NCBI GenBank assembly: GCA_001001705.1
Contig: LCOG01000010.1
Location: 1 to 35,410 of the forward strand
Direction of reading: 5' to 3'
Length of the DNA stretch: 35,410 nt
From: Parcubacteria group bacterium GW2011_GWA2_47_26
Lineage (GTDB): Bacteria > Patescibacteriota > Patescibacteriia > GWA2-47-26
Shown: positions 1 to 8,650 of the stretch, piece after piece
Position numbering within the stretch: the first letter of the stretch is position 1
Layout of the letters: the number at the start of each line of letters is the position of its first letter
Notes under the pieces: model-generated
Told to the model about the DNA's origin: nothing
What the model saw: only the letters and a program-made list of their open reading frames with translations
The model's database searches: none
Program-made: the position numbers and the translations under genes

Positions 1-72
1 TAGATTGATGAAAGAATGATACGATCAACGCCTCACAGAGGCGATGTGTATGATAATCGCATTATTGTTTGA

Positions 73-432
73 TCAATTTGGGGATTCGGCAACAGTCCCT
101 TGACCTAGCACCTGCTCCAATTCTTGCACCGTTTGGGCACTTTTACAAAGCTCATCTAGTTGCATCTTGATTCCAGCGAGTTCAATACTGGCCTCATTTG
201 GATTTAAAAAATGTCCTTCGTCTTCTGTCGCAGTAGCCAGTTTTTTAAGCCATTGCGTTAGCGTGGCTATGGTAGTTTGTAGGGCAGCTACACGTTCCAC
301 CTCCCTCAAGAAAGGTACTAGCTGATTTATCAGCTCCACCTCTTCAATCGCAGATGCTACTTCTCGTTTTAGATCCTCTACTCCTTTTGGTTCCTCTCTT
401 GGTATGTCTCCATAGGGTATATCTCTTGCCAT
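73..432 (-). CDS. Hypothetical coiled-coil protein, 119 aa
   Basis: I do not recognise a family. The protein is acidic and mostly helical, with heptad-like stretches around residues 18-65 and 80-110 that suggest a coiled coil. It has no signal peptide, no membrane segment and no cysteine pattern. The ATG at 432 gives a plausible start, but the A/T-rich upstream DNA shows no clear Shine-Dalgarno sequence. The last codons (VAESPN) fall on a 12-base motif, ATTCGGCAACAG at 84-95, that also occurs in a long palindrome near 34 kb and upstream of the corA-like gene, so the C-terminus may have been reshaped by a repeat. It lies downstream of the P-type ATPase but is separated from it by a terminator-like hairpin, so it is probably transcribed separately. 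Confidence 0.6.
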   Translation of the reverse strand: MARDIPYGDIPREEPKGVEDLKREVASAIEEVELINQLVPFLREVERVAALQTTIATLTQWLKKLATATEDEGHFLNPNEASIELAGIKMQLDELCKSAQTVQELEQVLGQGTVAESPN

Positions 433-509
433 ATTAAAATAATAATTTACAATTTAGCTAACAAAAGCATACTCTCTCTCTAAACTGCAAGCAGTGGGAT
501 GTGGATAAC

Positions 510-534
510 AAAAAAGCGGCAGATAAACTGCCGC
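510..534 (-). terminator. Intrinsic terminator after the P-type ATPase gene
   Basis: Read on the minus strand, the perfect stem GCGGCA/TGCCGC with a 7-nt loop is followed directly by a run of six T. It lies about 45 nt past the ATPase stop codon, as expected for a Rho-independent terminator. The hairpin belongs to the GCGGCA...CGCTACA repeat family seen elsewhere in the window. Confidence 0.7.
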
Positions 535-576
535 GCTACATGTCCCGTTTATGCGGCACACGAGGTGCCGTGCTAC
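516..576. repeat. TGTAGCGCGGCA-type palindromic repeat (intergenic copy)
   Basis: Two adjacent hairpins, GCGGCA...TGCCGCGCTACA and GCGGCAC...GTGCCGTGCTAC, lie end to end just past the ATPase stop codon. Related copies occur inside the methyltransferase gene (13871-13960) and between the corA-like gene and cysS (18413-18466). Confidence 0.65.
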
Positions 577-3210
577 TCAAATCACAACCAGTTTTTTGTG
601 TTTCCTTAAAATAAAAACTCCTTTCACCAACTCAATCAGTACAATATTAATTATACCCAATCCTACGAGCGGCAGCCAATCTATAAGACGCAATGGAACA
701 GTGCGTAAAATTGTCTGCAGTTGTGGAAAATATACAGACCCAATTAACACCGCCACTCCCAAAACAGTGGTCCCCGTCAAAAATCTATTTGAAAACGGAT
801 TACTCTGCCAAATTAAATGCCGCAAACTACGACAAGAATAAATGTACATTGTTGAGGCAAGACCTAAACCGACAAAAACCATCGTCCTTATATATTCTAA
901 CGGCCAATCAATGTACAAAAGCAATAAATATAAGCTGAAAAGCAGTAAATCTGTCAATATGCCGACTCCAAACACTAAAGCGCGCATCTCTCCGTCAAAC
1001 AATGACATTGATCTAGGACGCGGACGATCCATCATAATATCTGGGTCACCCTTATCAAAAGCCAAAGCCATATTAGGAAGCGAATCCTGGATTAAATTAA
1101 TCCAGAGAATCTGGGCTGGCAAAATCGCTAACGGAAGCCCAAATAACAAGCTACCGACTATCAAAATCATCTCTGTAAAAGAACTGGATAATAAATACAC
1201 CACGACCTTTCGGATATTCTGATAAATATTCCGCCCGCCTTCAACCGCCCCTACAATAGTCTTCAAATTATTATCAAGCAGAATCACATCAGCCGTCTCT
1301 TTAGCCACATCCGTGCCCGACCCCACGGCTACTCCAATATCAGCCGCCTTTAGCGCCGCGGCATCATTAACGCCATCGCCCGTCATAGCCACCGCTTGCC
1401 CGCGCGCATGAAACATATCTACAATCCGCACCTTGTGTTTAGGCAGGACCCGAGCAAAAATACTTACACTCCCCATATGCTTTGCCAAAGTCTCATCATC
1501 CATCACATCCATCTGCTCGCCGGTGATAACCAAAGATTCTCCCTCCCTTAAGTTAAGGGAGGGTTGGGGAGGGTTATGAAGGGGAGGGACATGGAAAAGC
1601 CCGGCCTCCTGTCCAATCGCTAGAGCGGTTTTTGCATGATCCCCGGTTATCATCACTGTGCGAATGCCGGCGCCTTTAGCAATTGCAACGGTTTCACGCG
1701 TGTTTTCACGCAAAGGATCTCTAATGCCTAAAAGCGCGACAAATTTTAGCTGATCCGGCGGAAGCGTATTATGTTTCAAATCTCTAAGTGTCTTCACCGT
1801 ACTTTCTACTTCGCGATATGCTACCGCAACAATACGCATTCCACGCTCGGCCATTTGTTCAATTTTTTTAGTAAGCGCGCGCTTCTGCTGCGCAATTAAT
1901 TTGCATGCGGCTATGACTTTTTCCGGCGCGCCCCGCACATAAAGTACATTACCCGGTGTTGTGGCTAGGTCACGAGCTACTCGTGACCTAGCCACGCTAT
2001 GCAAAGTTGCGGACCATTTACGCGCACTGTCAAATATAATAGCGTCAATTTCCGGCATGGCGCGATTGAGCTTCAAGGGGTCAAGGCCGGCTTTAACGCC
2101 AACGCGTAACAGCGCTCTTGCGGTTGGATCAATGCCTTCATTTCCAACTACCGCAATCTTGAGCGCAACTTTTTCATCGCCTGCAATTTCCACCACTTCC
2201 ATTTCTCCCGTCGTCAATGTCCCGGTTTTATCCGCGCAAATCACGGACACACTGCCCAGCGTCTCGGCCGCGAGCAAACGTTTCACAATCGCATTGCGTC
2301 GCGCCAAACCGCGCATGCCAATAGCCAAAATCACAGTTAACGAAACAAGCAAACCTTCGGGAATTGCCGCCACAGCCACCGCAACCGCAGTTAAAAACAT
2401 CTCTACGGGCGAGCGCCCCTGAAATGCGCCGATAGCAAAAATACCTATTGCAATAAATACCGTTATCACCCCTAACAATTTAGCCAATTTATGCAACTGG
2501 ACCTGCAATGGCGTTGCTAGGTCCTCCACTTTATGCACCAAAAGCGCAATCTCACCAAATGCCGTGTGTTTGCCAGTAGCTACAACTACAGCCTCGGCCT
2601 TGCCGCGCGCAATTGTCGTACCCTGAAACACCAAATTCGCGCGCTCCATAAGCATTTTTGCCGCCAGGAGCGGTTTAACGTGTTTTTTAACCGGAAGAGA
2701 TTCACCCGTCAACGCCGCCTCATTAGTTTCAAAATCAAAAACTGTTATCAGCCGCGCATCAGCCGCTATCCGATCACCCGCGTGCAAAACTAATATATCG
2801 CCAGGCACAACTTCCGAAGATTCAATCATAATCTCCTGTCCATCCCGGCGAATTCTCGCGCTATGTTTAACCATGGCCGTAAGCATCGCAAACGCTTGAT
2901 CCGCTTTCATCTCCTGCCAAAATCCGATTGTTGCATTCACAACCACTGCCGCCAAAATAACTCCCATGTCAATGAATTCTTGCAGTACGGCTGTAATAAG
3001 CGCAGCGACAAAAAGAACATAAACTAGCGGACTGCGCATCTGCCGCCAAAAAATAGCAAACCACGAGGGCCTTTTCTCCTCGGGCAATACATTGGCGCCG
3101 TACTGACGCAATCTCTGCTTTACCTCGTCATCCGCTAATCCATTTTTTGCAGCGCCTAACTCTTTTAAGGCGTCCTCAATTTTAAGAGTGTGCCACAGAA
3201 TTTTCTGCAT
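577..3210 (-). CDS. P2-type cation-translocating ATPase (calcium-type)
   Basis: This is a P-type ATPase that moves a cation, probably Ca2+, across the membrane using ATP. All signature motifs are present: an N-terminal cation-ATPase domain, the actuator loop LTGES, the M4 motif IPEGL, the phosphorylation site DKTGTLT, MITGDH, and the hinge TGDGVNDAAAL. Hydrophobic segments near residues 60-110, 245-310 and 680-870 fit the usual ten-helix layout. IPEGL and the sequence around M6 (NLIQDSLPNMAL) point to the P2A/P2B group, but the substrate is inferred. I chose the ATG at 3210, since the longer frame starts from TTG beside a repeat. Two in-frame repeat insertions (1541-1588 and 1961-1995) lengthen the nucleotide-binding domain. 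Two CaCA antiporter genes upstream support a role in calcium homeostasis. Confidence 0.93.
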   Translation of the reverse strand: MQKILWHTLKIEDALKELGAAKNGLADDEVKQRLRQYGANVLPEEKRPSWFAIFWRQMRSPLVYVLFVAALITAVLQEFIDMGVILAAVVVNATIGFWQEMKADQAFAMLTAMVKHSARIRRDGQEIMIESSEVVPGDILVLHAGDRIAADARLITVFDFETNEAALTGESLPVKKHVKPLLAAKMLMERANLVFQGTTIARGKAEAVVVATGKHTAFGEIALLVHKVEDLATPLQVQLHKLAKLLGVITVFIAIGIFAIGAFQGRSPVEMFLTAVAVAVAAIPEGLLVSLTVILAIGMRGLARRNAIVKRLLAAETLGSVSVICADKTGTLTTGEMEVVEIAGDEKVALKIAVVGNEGIDPTARALLRVGVKAGLDPLKLNRAMPEIDAIIFDSARKWSATLHSVARSRVARDLATTPGNVLYVRGAPEKVIAACKLIAQQKRALTKKIEQMAERGMRIVAVAYREVESTVKTLRDLKHNTLPPDQLKFVALLGIRDPLRENTRETVAIAKGAGIRTVMITGDHAKTALAIGQEAGLFHVPPLHNPPQPSLNLREGESLVITGEQMDVMDDETLAKHMGSVSIFARVLPKHKVRIVDMFHARGQAVAMTGDGVNDAAALKAADIGVAVGSGTDVAKETADVILLDNNLKTIVGAVEGGRNIYQNIRKVVVYLLSSSFTEMILIVGSLLFGLPLAILPAQILWINLIQDSLPNMALAFDKGDPDIMMDRPRPRSMSLFDGEMRALVFGVGILTDLLLFSLYLLLLYIDWPLEYIRTMVFVGLGLASTMYIYSCRSLRHLIWQSNPFSNRFLTGTTVLGVAVLIGSVYFPQLQTILRTVPLRLIDWLPLVGLGIINIVLIELVKGVFILRKHKKLVVI
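1541..1588. repeat. CCCTCCCTTAA-type palindromic repeat, in frame in the ATPase gene
   Basis: The DNA contains CCCTCCCTTAAGTTAAGGGA followed by a G-rich tail ending GGGTTATGAAGGGGAGGG. It encodes an extra peptide around NPPQPSLNLREG just before VITGEQ, where P-type ATPases normally have a short loop. Two relatives lie in cysS. Confidence 0.7.
1961..1995. repeat. GTGGCTAGGTCAC palindrome, in frame in the ATPase gene
   Basis: The two 16-bp arms GTGGCTAGGTCACGAG and CTCGTGACCTAGCCAC are perfectly complementary around a 3-nt centre. It encodes SVARSRVARDLAT between RKWSATLH and the LYVRGAPEK motif of the nucleotide-binding domain. A second copy is intergenic at 16796-16829. Confidence 0.85.
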
Positions 3211-3233
3211 ATTATCTAGACATCGTTGCAATA

Positions 3234-3315
3234 GTCATCCTGAACGCAGTGAAGGATCCCGCGTTGCCCAAAATGAACGAGATTCTTCTCCGCCGCTAAG
3301 GCGAATCAGAATGAC
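3234..3315. repeat. GTCATCCTGAA...CAGAATGAC palindromic repeat (intergenic)
   Basis: This 82-bp element has complementary ends (GTCATCCTGA / TCAGAATGAC) and an internal GAAGGATCCCG / GAGATTCTTC pair. It fills the gap between the CaCA antiporter and the ATPase. The same family is found in tgt, rsmH and upstream of the corA-like gene. Confidence 0.85.
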
Positions 3316-3326
3316 AGTAACAGCAT

Positions 3327-4280
3327 TTAACCCCGCACAATAGCATAGATTAAATAAATGATATATATACCAACAAAACCAGCTCCTTGCCAACGCTCCA
3401 AAATATGACGCTTACCAATAAAAAACGCTAAAAAGAGGAGGACCGTCGCGAATACAACGAATAATAAATCAACATTTAGAATCGTGGAAAATGGTATAGC
3501 ACGGATTGTTGCGCTTGTCCCTAATATAAAAAAAATATTAAAGATATTTGAACCAACAATATTCCCCACCGCAATATCAGCCTGACGTTTATAAGCCGCC
3601 ATAGCCGAAGCGGCGAGTTCAGGGAGTGAAGTTCCCACTGCCACAATAGTAAACCCAATAAGCGCCTCGGAAACTCCCCAAATACGCGCAACAGCAATCG
3701 CGCCATCAACCATAAATTTTCCGCCTAAAAATAACATCAATAAACCGCCGGCCACCATAACAACCGAGCGCCGCGGATTAAATATTTTTACTGGCGCGCC
3801 CTCGCCCTCTACTTTACTAATCCCGTAAGTATAGTATAGAAAAATTATGAAGAAAAAGAGCAGGATAATTCCTTCGGATCGCGAAATAACCGTCGCGCGC
3901 GCGCGATCAAACAATATATCATTGGCCATAACACCTACTGCGATGACAGCCAAAAGGCTCATGGGGATTTCTTTCCATACTGTTGATAATTGCACGCGCA
4001 AAGGGTAAATCATCGCGGCAATGCCCAGCATAAGGAATATATTGGCAAGATTACTGCCCAAAACATTGCCGATGGCAATATCAGCGCTGCCTTTAAGACT
4101 CGCAAAAATATTTACAATCAATTCCGGAGCAGAGGTGCCAAAAGCAACCACAGTCAAACCTATTACCAAGAGCGAAACCCCGAATCGACGCGCCAGCGAA
4201 GCCGCGCCGTCAACCAAAAGACGCGCTCCGTAAATTAAAAATCCGACTCCGGCGCCAAGAAATAATATAGCTAGCAACAT
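3327..4280 (-). CDS. CaCA-family Na+/Ca2+ antiporter, YrbG-like
   Basis: This integral membrane exchanger of the Ca2+/cation antiporter superfamily has two inverted alpha-repeats. The first reads AFGTSAPELIVNI...GNVLGSNLANIFLMLG and the second AVGTSLPELAASA...GNIVGSNIFNIFFILG, which carry the ion-binding Glu/Asn/Ser residues of the family. About ten hydrophobic helices can be seen in ~317 residues, the usual size. I chose the ATG at 4280, which begins directly with a hydrophobic helix and avoids overlapping the upstream glycosyltransferase; the longer frame adds only a short polar stretch. It lies 10 nt downstream of the glycosyltransferase gene and is probably in the same operon. The exported ion (Ca2+ for Na+ or H+) is inferred from the family. 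Confidence 0.92.
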   Translation of the reverse strand: MLLAILFLGAGVGFLIYGARLLVDGAASLARRFGVSLLVIGLTVVAFGTSAPELIVNIFASLKGSADIAIGNVLGSNLANIFLMLGIAAMIYPLRVQLSTVWKEIPMSLLAVIAVGVMANDILFDRARATVISRSEGIILLFFFIIFLYYTYGISKVEGEGAPVKIFNPRRSVVMVAGGLLMLFLGGKFMVDGAIAVARIWGVSEALIGFTIVAVGTSLPELAASAMAAYKRQADIAVGNIVGSNIFNIFFILGTSATIRAIPFSTILNVDLLFVVFATVLLFLAFFIGKRHILERWQGAGFVGIYIIYLIYAIVRG

Positions 4281-4290
4281 AGAAACGAGA

Positions 4291-6543
4291 TTATAACGAT
4301 AAACGCGCAATTAAATAAGAGATTGTGGATTCTGCGCCTTGATTCAAATTAATATAATTTTTTCCTATACCATCATAGCATCCGCCCGTATTGCGCTCAT
4401 ATACGATTTGCCCTAACACATTGTCACCCAAAAACCAGTTAAAGACTTTATGCATCATTTTTCTATACTTTTCATCTTTGGAAATAGTATACATTATCTT
4501 CAGCGTCTGTACCATTGCGGCGGTGTCTTCAGACTGCTGATCAAAATGCTCACGTTGCCCACCCTTCCTATACCAACCTCCTTGCCCAATCGGCATATAC
4601 ATCTTATCGTTAAATGTCTGAGCAATAAGAAAATCTAGCGTGCTCTTGCCAATGTCCCAATATTTAGTTTCCTTGTTCAACTTATAGGTCAAAAGCAATG
4701 CTTCCGAAAGCACAGAATTTGAATAGGTAAGCTGATCCTCAAACCATTCCCAATCAGTATCATGGCTTTGACCATATAGCCCTAAAAGGCGTTCAGCGTG
4801 AATCCGTAAAAGATCGCTCAACTGAACGTCTTTCCTGCGGCTCAAAATATAAACCAGCCCCTGAATAAAAAAAGCCGCCGCGCGTGGCGAAACAAAGTTA
4901 TTGACCACCGCTATACCTTGCTGATATAGATCCCACGCCCTTTTCCTAAGCACAAATGGCAGACCCACTGTTACAGAAGTTCTTGCCAGAGCAGATAATC
5001 CTCGCGCATTAGCATCCTCTAAATTCTCACTATCATTGCGCACGGTATCAAAAGTGCGATCGCTATTTATATAATTTTCGAAAAATCGCGAGGTCGACTT
5101 TCCCGCCAGCGCTTTTTCTAAATTAGGCCGCGCCGCATATTGTAAAAAATTTAGATAAGTCTCAATTAGCCTAAGGACACTGCGCCTTCGCGTCCTTTCA
5201 AAATATAAATCAACTGCAACTAAGGCCCGGGCATTATCATCCACGGTATACCCGAACTCTGGATTAGGTTCCGCAAGATTTGCAAATTGCAAAATTCCAA
5301 AACTATCACTCAAGTGCATAAGATGCGCTAACTTTATAGGAGGCAATGTCTTGTCTTCTAAATTCAGTCCTGGCAGATATTGGACAAAAACACGCATGTA
5401 AGTAATAGCAACATTAGGCCAGATCATACTACGCGTCCGAAAATAGGCATGCTTACCTTTTTGCAGGCGCAACTCATTATTTTGGGTGAGCGCTAAAATT
5501 GCTTGGGCATAAGCCTGCGGACTACGGAAGTCCACTAAAGCGCCAACTTCCTCCGTCACATATTCTTTGGCCTGGGCAAATGCCGTTGAAATAACCGGTC
5601 TCCCGGCGCCAAGCGCATAACATAAAGTTCCGCTTACTGCATGATCAGGATTAAGAGATGTGGCGATATATATATCTGTAGCTTGCAGAAATTGCAAAAG
5701 CTCTTTTAACGGCAAATAACGATTATAAAATCTAACATGACTCGCGAGCCCCAATTCGTATACCTTACGCATCAGCATGCGACGATATTCTTCCCCCTCA
5801 TCGCGCAATACTGTTGGGTGTGTCGCGCCAATAACAAGATAAATTAAATTGGGCAGACGCTGAACTACCTGCGGGAGCGCCTCAATAACATATTCAATGC
5901 CCTTTCCCCGGCTAAGAAAACCAAAAGTTGAGAGTACAAATCTATTGGACAACTGTAGGCTCTTTTTAGGCGCAACACCGTCAGTGTAAGGCAAAAAATG
6001 AATACCGTGCGGAACTGTATGTATCTTATCTCCCGATATTCCATAATCCTCTTTGAGAATATCCGCTGAACGCCTCGTCATTACAATTATGCCTTTTACT
6101 AAATTCGTTAATCTTCGCACTACTTCAAGAAACTGTTTACTAGGAGACGGGAGAACAGTATGGAAAGTAATAATCGCCGGTTTAGTCAAAAGCTCTAAAA
6201 AATGCAAGAGATAAATGCCATACTCTCCGCCAAATATGCCAAACTCATGCTGAACACTAATCAAAACGACTTGCGGTAAAGCATTAAGCTGCCGCGCGAC
6301 ATCTTGATAATCTGCCAACTTTGGCTCACTAATTTGAGCCAAAACCTTCCGCGGATAACGATCACTAACAAGCTCCTCGACATTCATCGCAATAATCCGC
6401 GACTCTAATTGTGAATGCAGTTCATCAATCGCGATGGTCAAATCATGCGTATAGGTGCCTATACCGCATTGACGCGGTGGAAATGTTGATACAAATACAA
6501 CCAAGGGTTTACTGCGTTGATTATGAACTTGTGATTTCTTCAT
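4291..6543 (-). CDS. GT4 glycosyltransferase fused to an alpha-helical barrel-like domain
   Basis: The first ~390 residues form a GT-B fold family 4 glycosyltransferase. It opens with VFVSTFPPRQCGIGTYTHDL, has an RFVLSTFGFLSRGKGIEYVI acceptor-to-donor linker, and ends with the donor-site region GRPVISTAFAQAKEYV. Residues ~400-750 contain repeated helical pairs with acidic and aromatic motifs (YTVDDNARALVA, DTDWEWFEDQLTYSNSVLSE, GQGGWYRKGG) like six-hairpin (alpha/alpha) glycosidase or epimerase folds. The gene starts four bases inside the GH130 stop codon (ATGA), so the two are translationally coupled. GT4-GH130 pairs are associated with mannan-like oligosaccharide metabolism, so this enzyme may build or remodel a mannose-containing glycan. 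The exact sugar is not visible in the sequence. Confidence 0.88.
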   Translation of the reverse strand: MKKSQVHNQRSKPLVVFVSTFPPRQCGIGTYTHDLTIAIDELHSQLESRIIAMNVEELVSDRYPRKVLAQISEPKLADYQDVARQLNALPQVVLISVQHEFGIFGGEYGIYLLHFLELLTKPAIITFHTVLPSPSKQFLEVVRRLTNLVKGIIVMTRRSADILKEDYGISGDKIHTVPHGIHFLPYTDGVAPKKSLQLSNRFVLSTFGFLSRGKGIEYVIEALPQVVQRLPNLIYLVIGATHPTVLRDEGEEYRRMLMRKVYELGLASHVRFYNRYLPLKELLQFLQATDIYIATSLNPDHAVSGTLCYALGAGRPVISTAFAQAKEYVTEEVGALVDFRSPQAYAQAILALTQNNELRLQKGKHAYFRTRSMIWPNVAITYMRVFVQYLPGLNLEDKTLPPIKLAHLMHLSDSFGILQFANLAEPNPEFGYTVDDNARALVAVDLYFERTRRRSVLRLIETYLNFLQYAARPNLEKALAGKSTSRFFENYINSDRTFDTVRNDSENLEDANARGLSALARTSVTVGLPFVLRKRAWDLYQQGIAVVNNFVSPRAAAFFIQGLVYILSRRKDVQLSDLLRIHAERLLGLYGQSHDTDWEWFEDQLTYSNSVLSEALLLTYKLNKETKYWDIGKSTLDFLIAQTFNDKMYMPIGQGGWYRKGGQREHFDQQSEDTAAMVQTLKIMYTISKDEKYRKMMHKVFNWFLGDNVLGQIVYERNTGGCYDGIGKNYINLNQGAESTISYLIARLSL

Positions 6544-7556
6544 ATGCTATTTTCCAGCGCAGCAAGCAAGGTTTTCAAATCTACCGACTTAACCCCTATA
6601 CAGCTATCAGCAGCGCCGTAGTAAATAAAAAGTTTCTTCCCGCGCACAATAGCGCTCGTAGGAAAAACCACATTGGGAGTATCGCCGCTTTTTTCCCATT
6701 TCTCTTGTGGAGAAAATAATGGCTCTTTTAATCTGCCAATAACTTTCTGGGGATTATTCAAATCCAACAAAGCTGCGGCGGCATGATAGATTTTGCCTAT
6801 ACCCGCATCTTGAACCGTATGGTAAATAATAAGCCATCCTTTTTCAGTTTCAATTGGAGGGCAACCCCCGCCAATATTGCGGCTTTCAAACCAAAATTGC
6901 GGATCCATGATAATAAATTTATCTAGATTTTTGCAATAATTTATCCAATATTTATCAGTTAAATCCGAAAATTTATCAAAATAACTAATCTGTATGCCCG
7001 GCAAAATGCGATGCACCAGCGCAAATTTATTATTTATCTTCTTGGGGAAAATAAAAGCATCCTTTTCCCATAATAAAACATCCAACCCGACAATATTTTT
7101 GTAAAATGATTCAAACAAACAGTACCTCTCCTGCAACTTCAGGTTATGAAAATAATCTTCGGCCCTATCATAGGTAATATTAGGCGAGATAACGCCTTGT
7201 TTCTCAAAATGAACCAGATCATCGCTTGCGGCATAAGCTATGCGCGCATTCTTGCCGTCAAAAGCCGTATAAAGCAGGTAGTAAGTATTTTCAAGCTTTA
7301 TAATTCGGGGATCTTCTAATCCCTGCCTTTCATAATCGTATTGGGGAGTTAAAAATGGCTGCGATAATCTTTTTATAACTTTCTTACCGCGAAGCTGGCA
7401 ATACCCAATAGTGGAAAAATTACCATAACGCACCGCGCGATAAAACATGTGCGTAATATCCCCGACGTCAATGCACGCCGGATTTAAAACAGCTTGATTT
7501 TCAAAAACATGTTTCGTTTTCTTCAATATAACGCCCTCATCTTTGATTTTGAGCAT
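6540..7556 (-). CDS. GH130 family glycoside phosphorylase/hydrolase
   Basis: This is a five-bladed beta-propeller enzyme of family GH130, which phosphorolyses or hydrolyses beta-mannosides. Family motifs are clear: LNPACIDVGD near the N-terminus, QGLEDPRI with the catalytic Asp, RAEDYFHNLKL, GGGCPPIETEKGWLIIYH for sugar/phosphate contact, and a late NVVFPTSAIV. At ~338 residues it is a normal length. I prefer the ATG at 7556 over an upstream TTG that would overlap the antiporter gene by 29 nt. Its stop codon overlaps the glycosyltransferase start. Whether it is a phosphorylase or a hydrolase, and its linkage specificity, cannot be decided from the motifs I can see. Confidence 0.9.
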   Translation of the reverse strand: MLKIKDEGVILKKTKHVFENQAVLNPACIDVGDITHMFYRAVRYGNFSTIGYCQLRGKKVIKRLSQPFLTPQYDYERQGLEDPRIIKLENTYYLLYTAFDGKNARIAYAASDDLVHFEKQGVISPNITYDRAEDYFHNLKLQERYCLFESFYKNIVGLDVLLWEKDAFIFPKKINNKFALVHRILPGIQISYFDKFSDLTDKYWINYCKNLDKFIIMDPQFWFESRNIGGGCPPIETEKGWLIIYHTVQDAGIGKIYHAAAALLDLNNPQKVIGRLKEPLFSPQEKWEKSGDTPNVVFPTSAIVRGKKLFIYYGAADSCIGVKSVDLKTLLAALENSI

Positions 7557-7572
7557 ACCAAATTGCAGTTTG

Positions 7573-8574
7573 CTACATCCTAATGAAGCTTTGAATAGCA
7601 AAAAAAGCTATATAAATCAAGACTAAAATCAATGCTTCCGTACGGCTAAGCCGATCTCTAGTTCTGAAAAATACCACAACTAAAATTGTCACGGCCATCA
7701 GAATACCGGCCGTAAGCAAAGTACTGGTGTTTCGCAAATTGGATAAAGGGGAAAAAATTGCTAGAAAACCAAGAATAATAACATTCGCCGCGGCTGAACC
7801 AAGAGCGTTGGCCACCGAAATATCACGTGCGCTTTTCTGGCTGCGCAACATAATAGTAAGCTCCGGCAAATTGGTCCCTAGCCCAAGAACCAGCAAACCA
7901 AACAAAAACGAGGAGACATTCAAACGCGTAAGTAAAACTTCCGAACTCAATACAATAACTCTCGCCACGATAACCATCAGTAACGCTCCGGCCATAAAGC
8001 TCCCCACACTGGACAATAAGGATGATTTAATACCATTATTCTCCGCGTGATTTGATTTCTCGCGCAAATAATAATAAAGAAAGAACAAATAAAAAATAAC
8101 GAGAATAATTCCATCCGTACGCGATAACGCGCTGTCAAGAATCAGCAAAGCGGGCATGATCAGAATAAAACCGAGTATGCTCAAATCATGCATAGCTAAA
8201 CGATGACAACCGGGAATCCGGGGCATAATTTGGCATAATGAAAAACGCGCTAATTTACCATCCAGCGAAATACCAGAAAACAACAGACCATTTAAACCAA
8301 CGACCAGAGTTAAAAGGACAACCATGCCTCCCAGCAGATTTCCAAAAGATAGTCGTGGCATACCATCTAAAACCGAATAAACCCCTATTAACATCTCCGG
8401 GAGAGAGGTAGTTAAACCCAGAAGTACGAAACTCAAAACAAAAGTTTTTATATGTAAAATCTTGCCCAAATTCGTTAGCGCCTTAACTACAGTATCCGCC
8501 GCTTTAGCTAAAATAAAAACTGCAACTACCAATATCACAGCCAATATTGTTGATGAAAATGAGGCTAATATCAT
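7573..8574 (-). CDS. CaCA-family cation antiporter, second copy
   Basis: This is a second Ca2+/cation antiporter-superfamily exchanger of ~333 residues with about ten hydrophobic helices. The first alpha-repeat is degenerate (GLTTSLPEMLIGV...GNLLGGMVVLL); the second keeps GLGTNLPELTIML...ANALGSAAANVIILG. Replacement of the GNxxGSN motif by GNLLGG suggests altered ion selectivity compared with the paralogue at 3327-4280. A short stretch around CQIMPRIPGCHRLAMH, between helices, looks like inserted repeat-derived sequence. The start could be the ATG at 8574 or a GTG at 8586. It heads the run of four genes down to the first antiporter. The transported ion is inferred. Confidence 0.85.
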   Translation of the reverse strand: MILASFSSTILAVILVVAVFILAKAADTVVKALTNLGKILHIKTFVLSFVLLGLTTSLPEMLIGVYSVLDGMPRLSFGNLLGGMVVLLTLVVGLNGLLFSGISLDGKLARFSLCQIMPRIPGCHRLAMHDLSILGFILIMPALLILDSALSRTDGIILVIFYLFFLYYYLREKSNHAENNGIKSSLLSSVGSFMAGALLMVIVARVIVLSSEVLLTRLNVSSFLFGLLVLGLGTNLPELTIMLRSQKSARDISVANALGSAAANVIILGFLAIFSPLSNLRNTSTLLTAGILMAVTILVVVFFRTRDRLSRTEALILVLIYIAFFAIQSFIRM

Positions 8575-8600
8575 AAGATTATTCACTGATCTCGTTTACC

Positions 8601-8628
8601 CTTCGAGCAAGCGCAGCGAGTCGAGAAG
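8601..8628. repeat. Short imperfect palindrome CTTCGAGCAAG...
   Basis: CTTCGAGCAAGCGC pairs imperfectly with the reverse half ending GTCGAGAAG. It is a compact hairpin between tgt and the antiporter gene. It may be another short repeat family or a weak terminator for tgt; the T run expected of a terminator is missing. Confidence 0.45.
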
Positions 8629-8650
8629 CAGCTCTCACTATTGCTCATAC

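Noticed and set aside
29-43. Terminator at the window start (CGCCTC/GAGGCG hairpin)
   Set aside because: Six-bp stem but no T run on either side; not enough for a call.
1961-2422. 153-codon plus-strand ORF in the ATPase gene
   Set aside because: Antisense shadow that starts exactly at the palindromic repeat.
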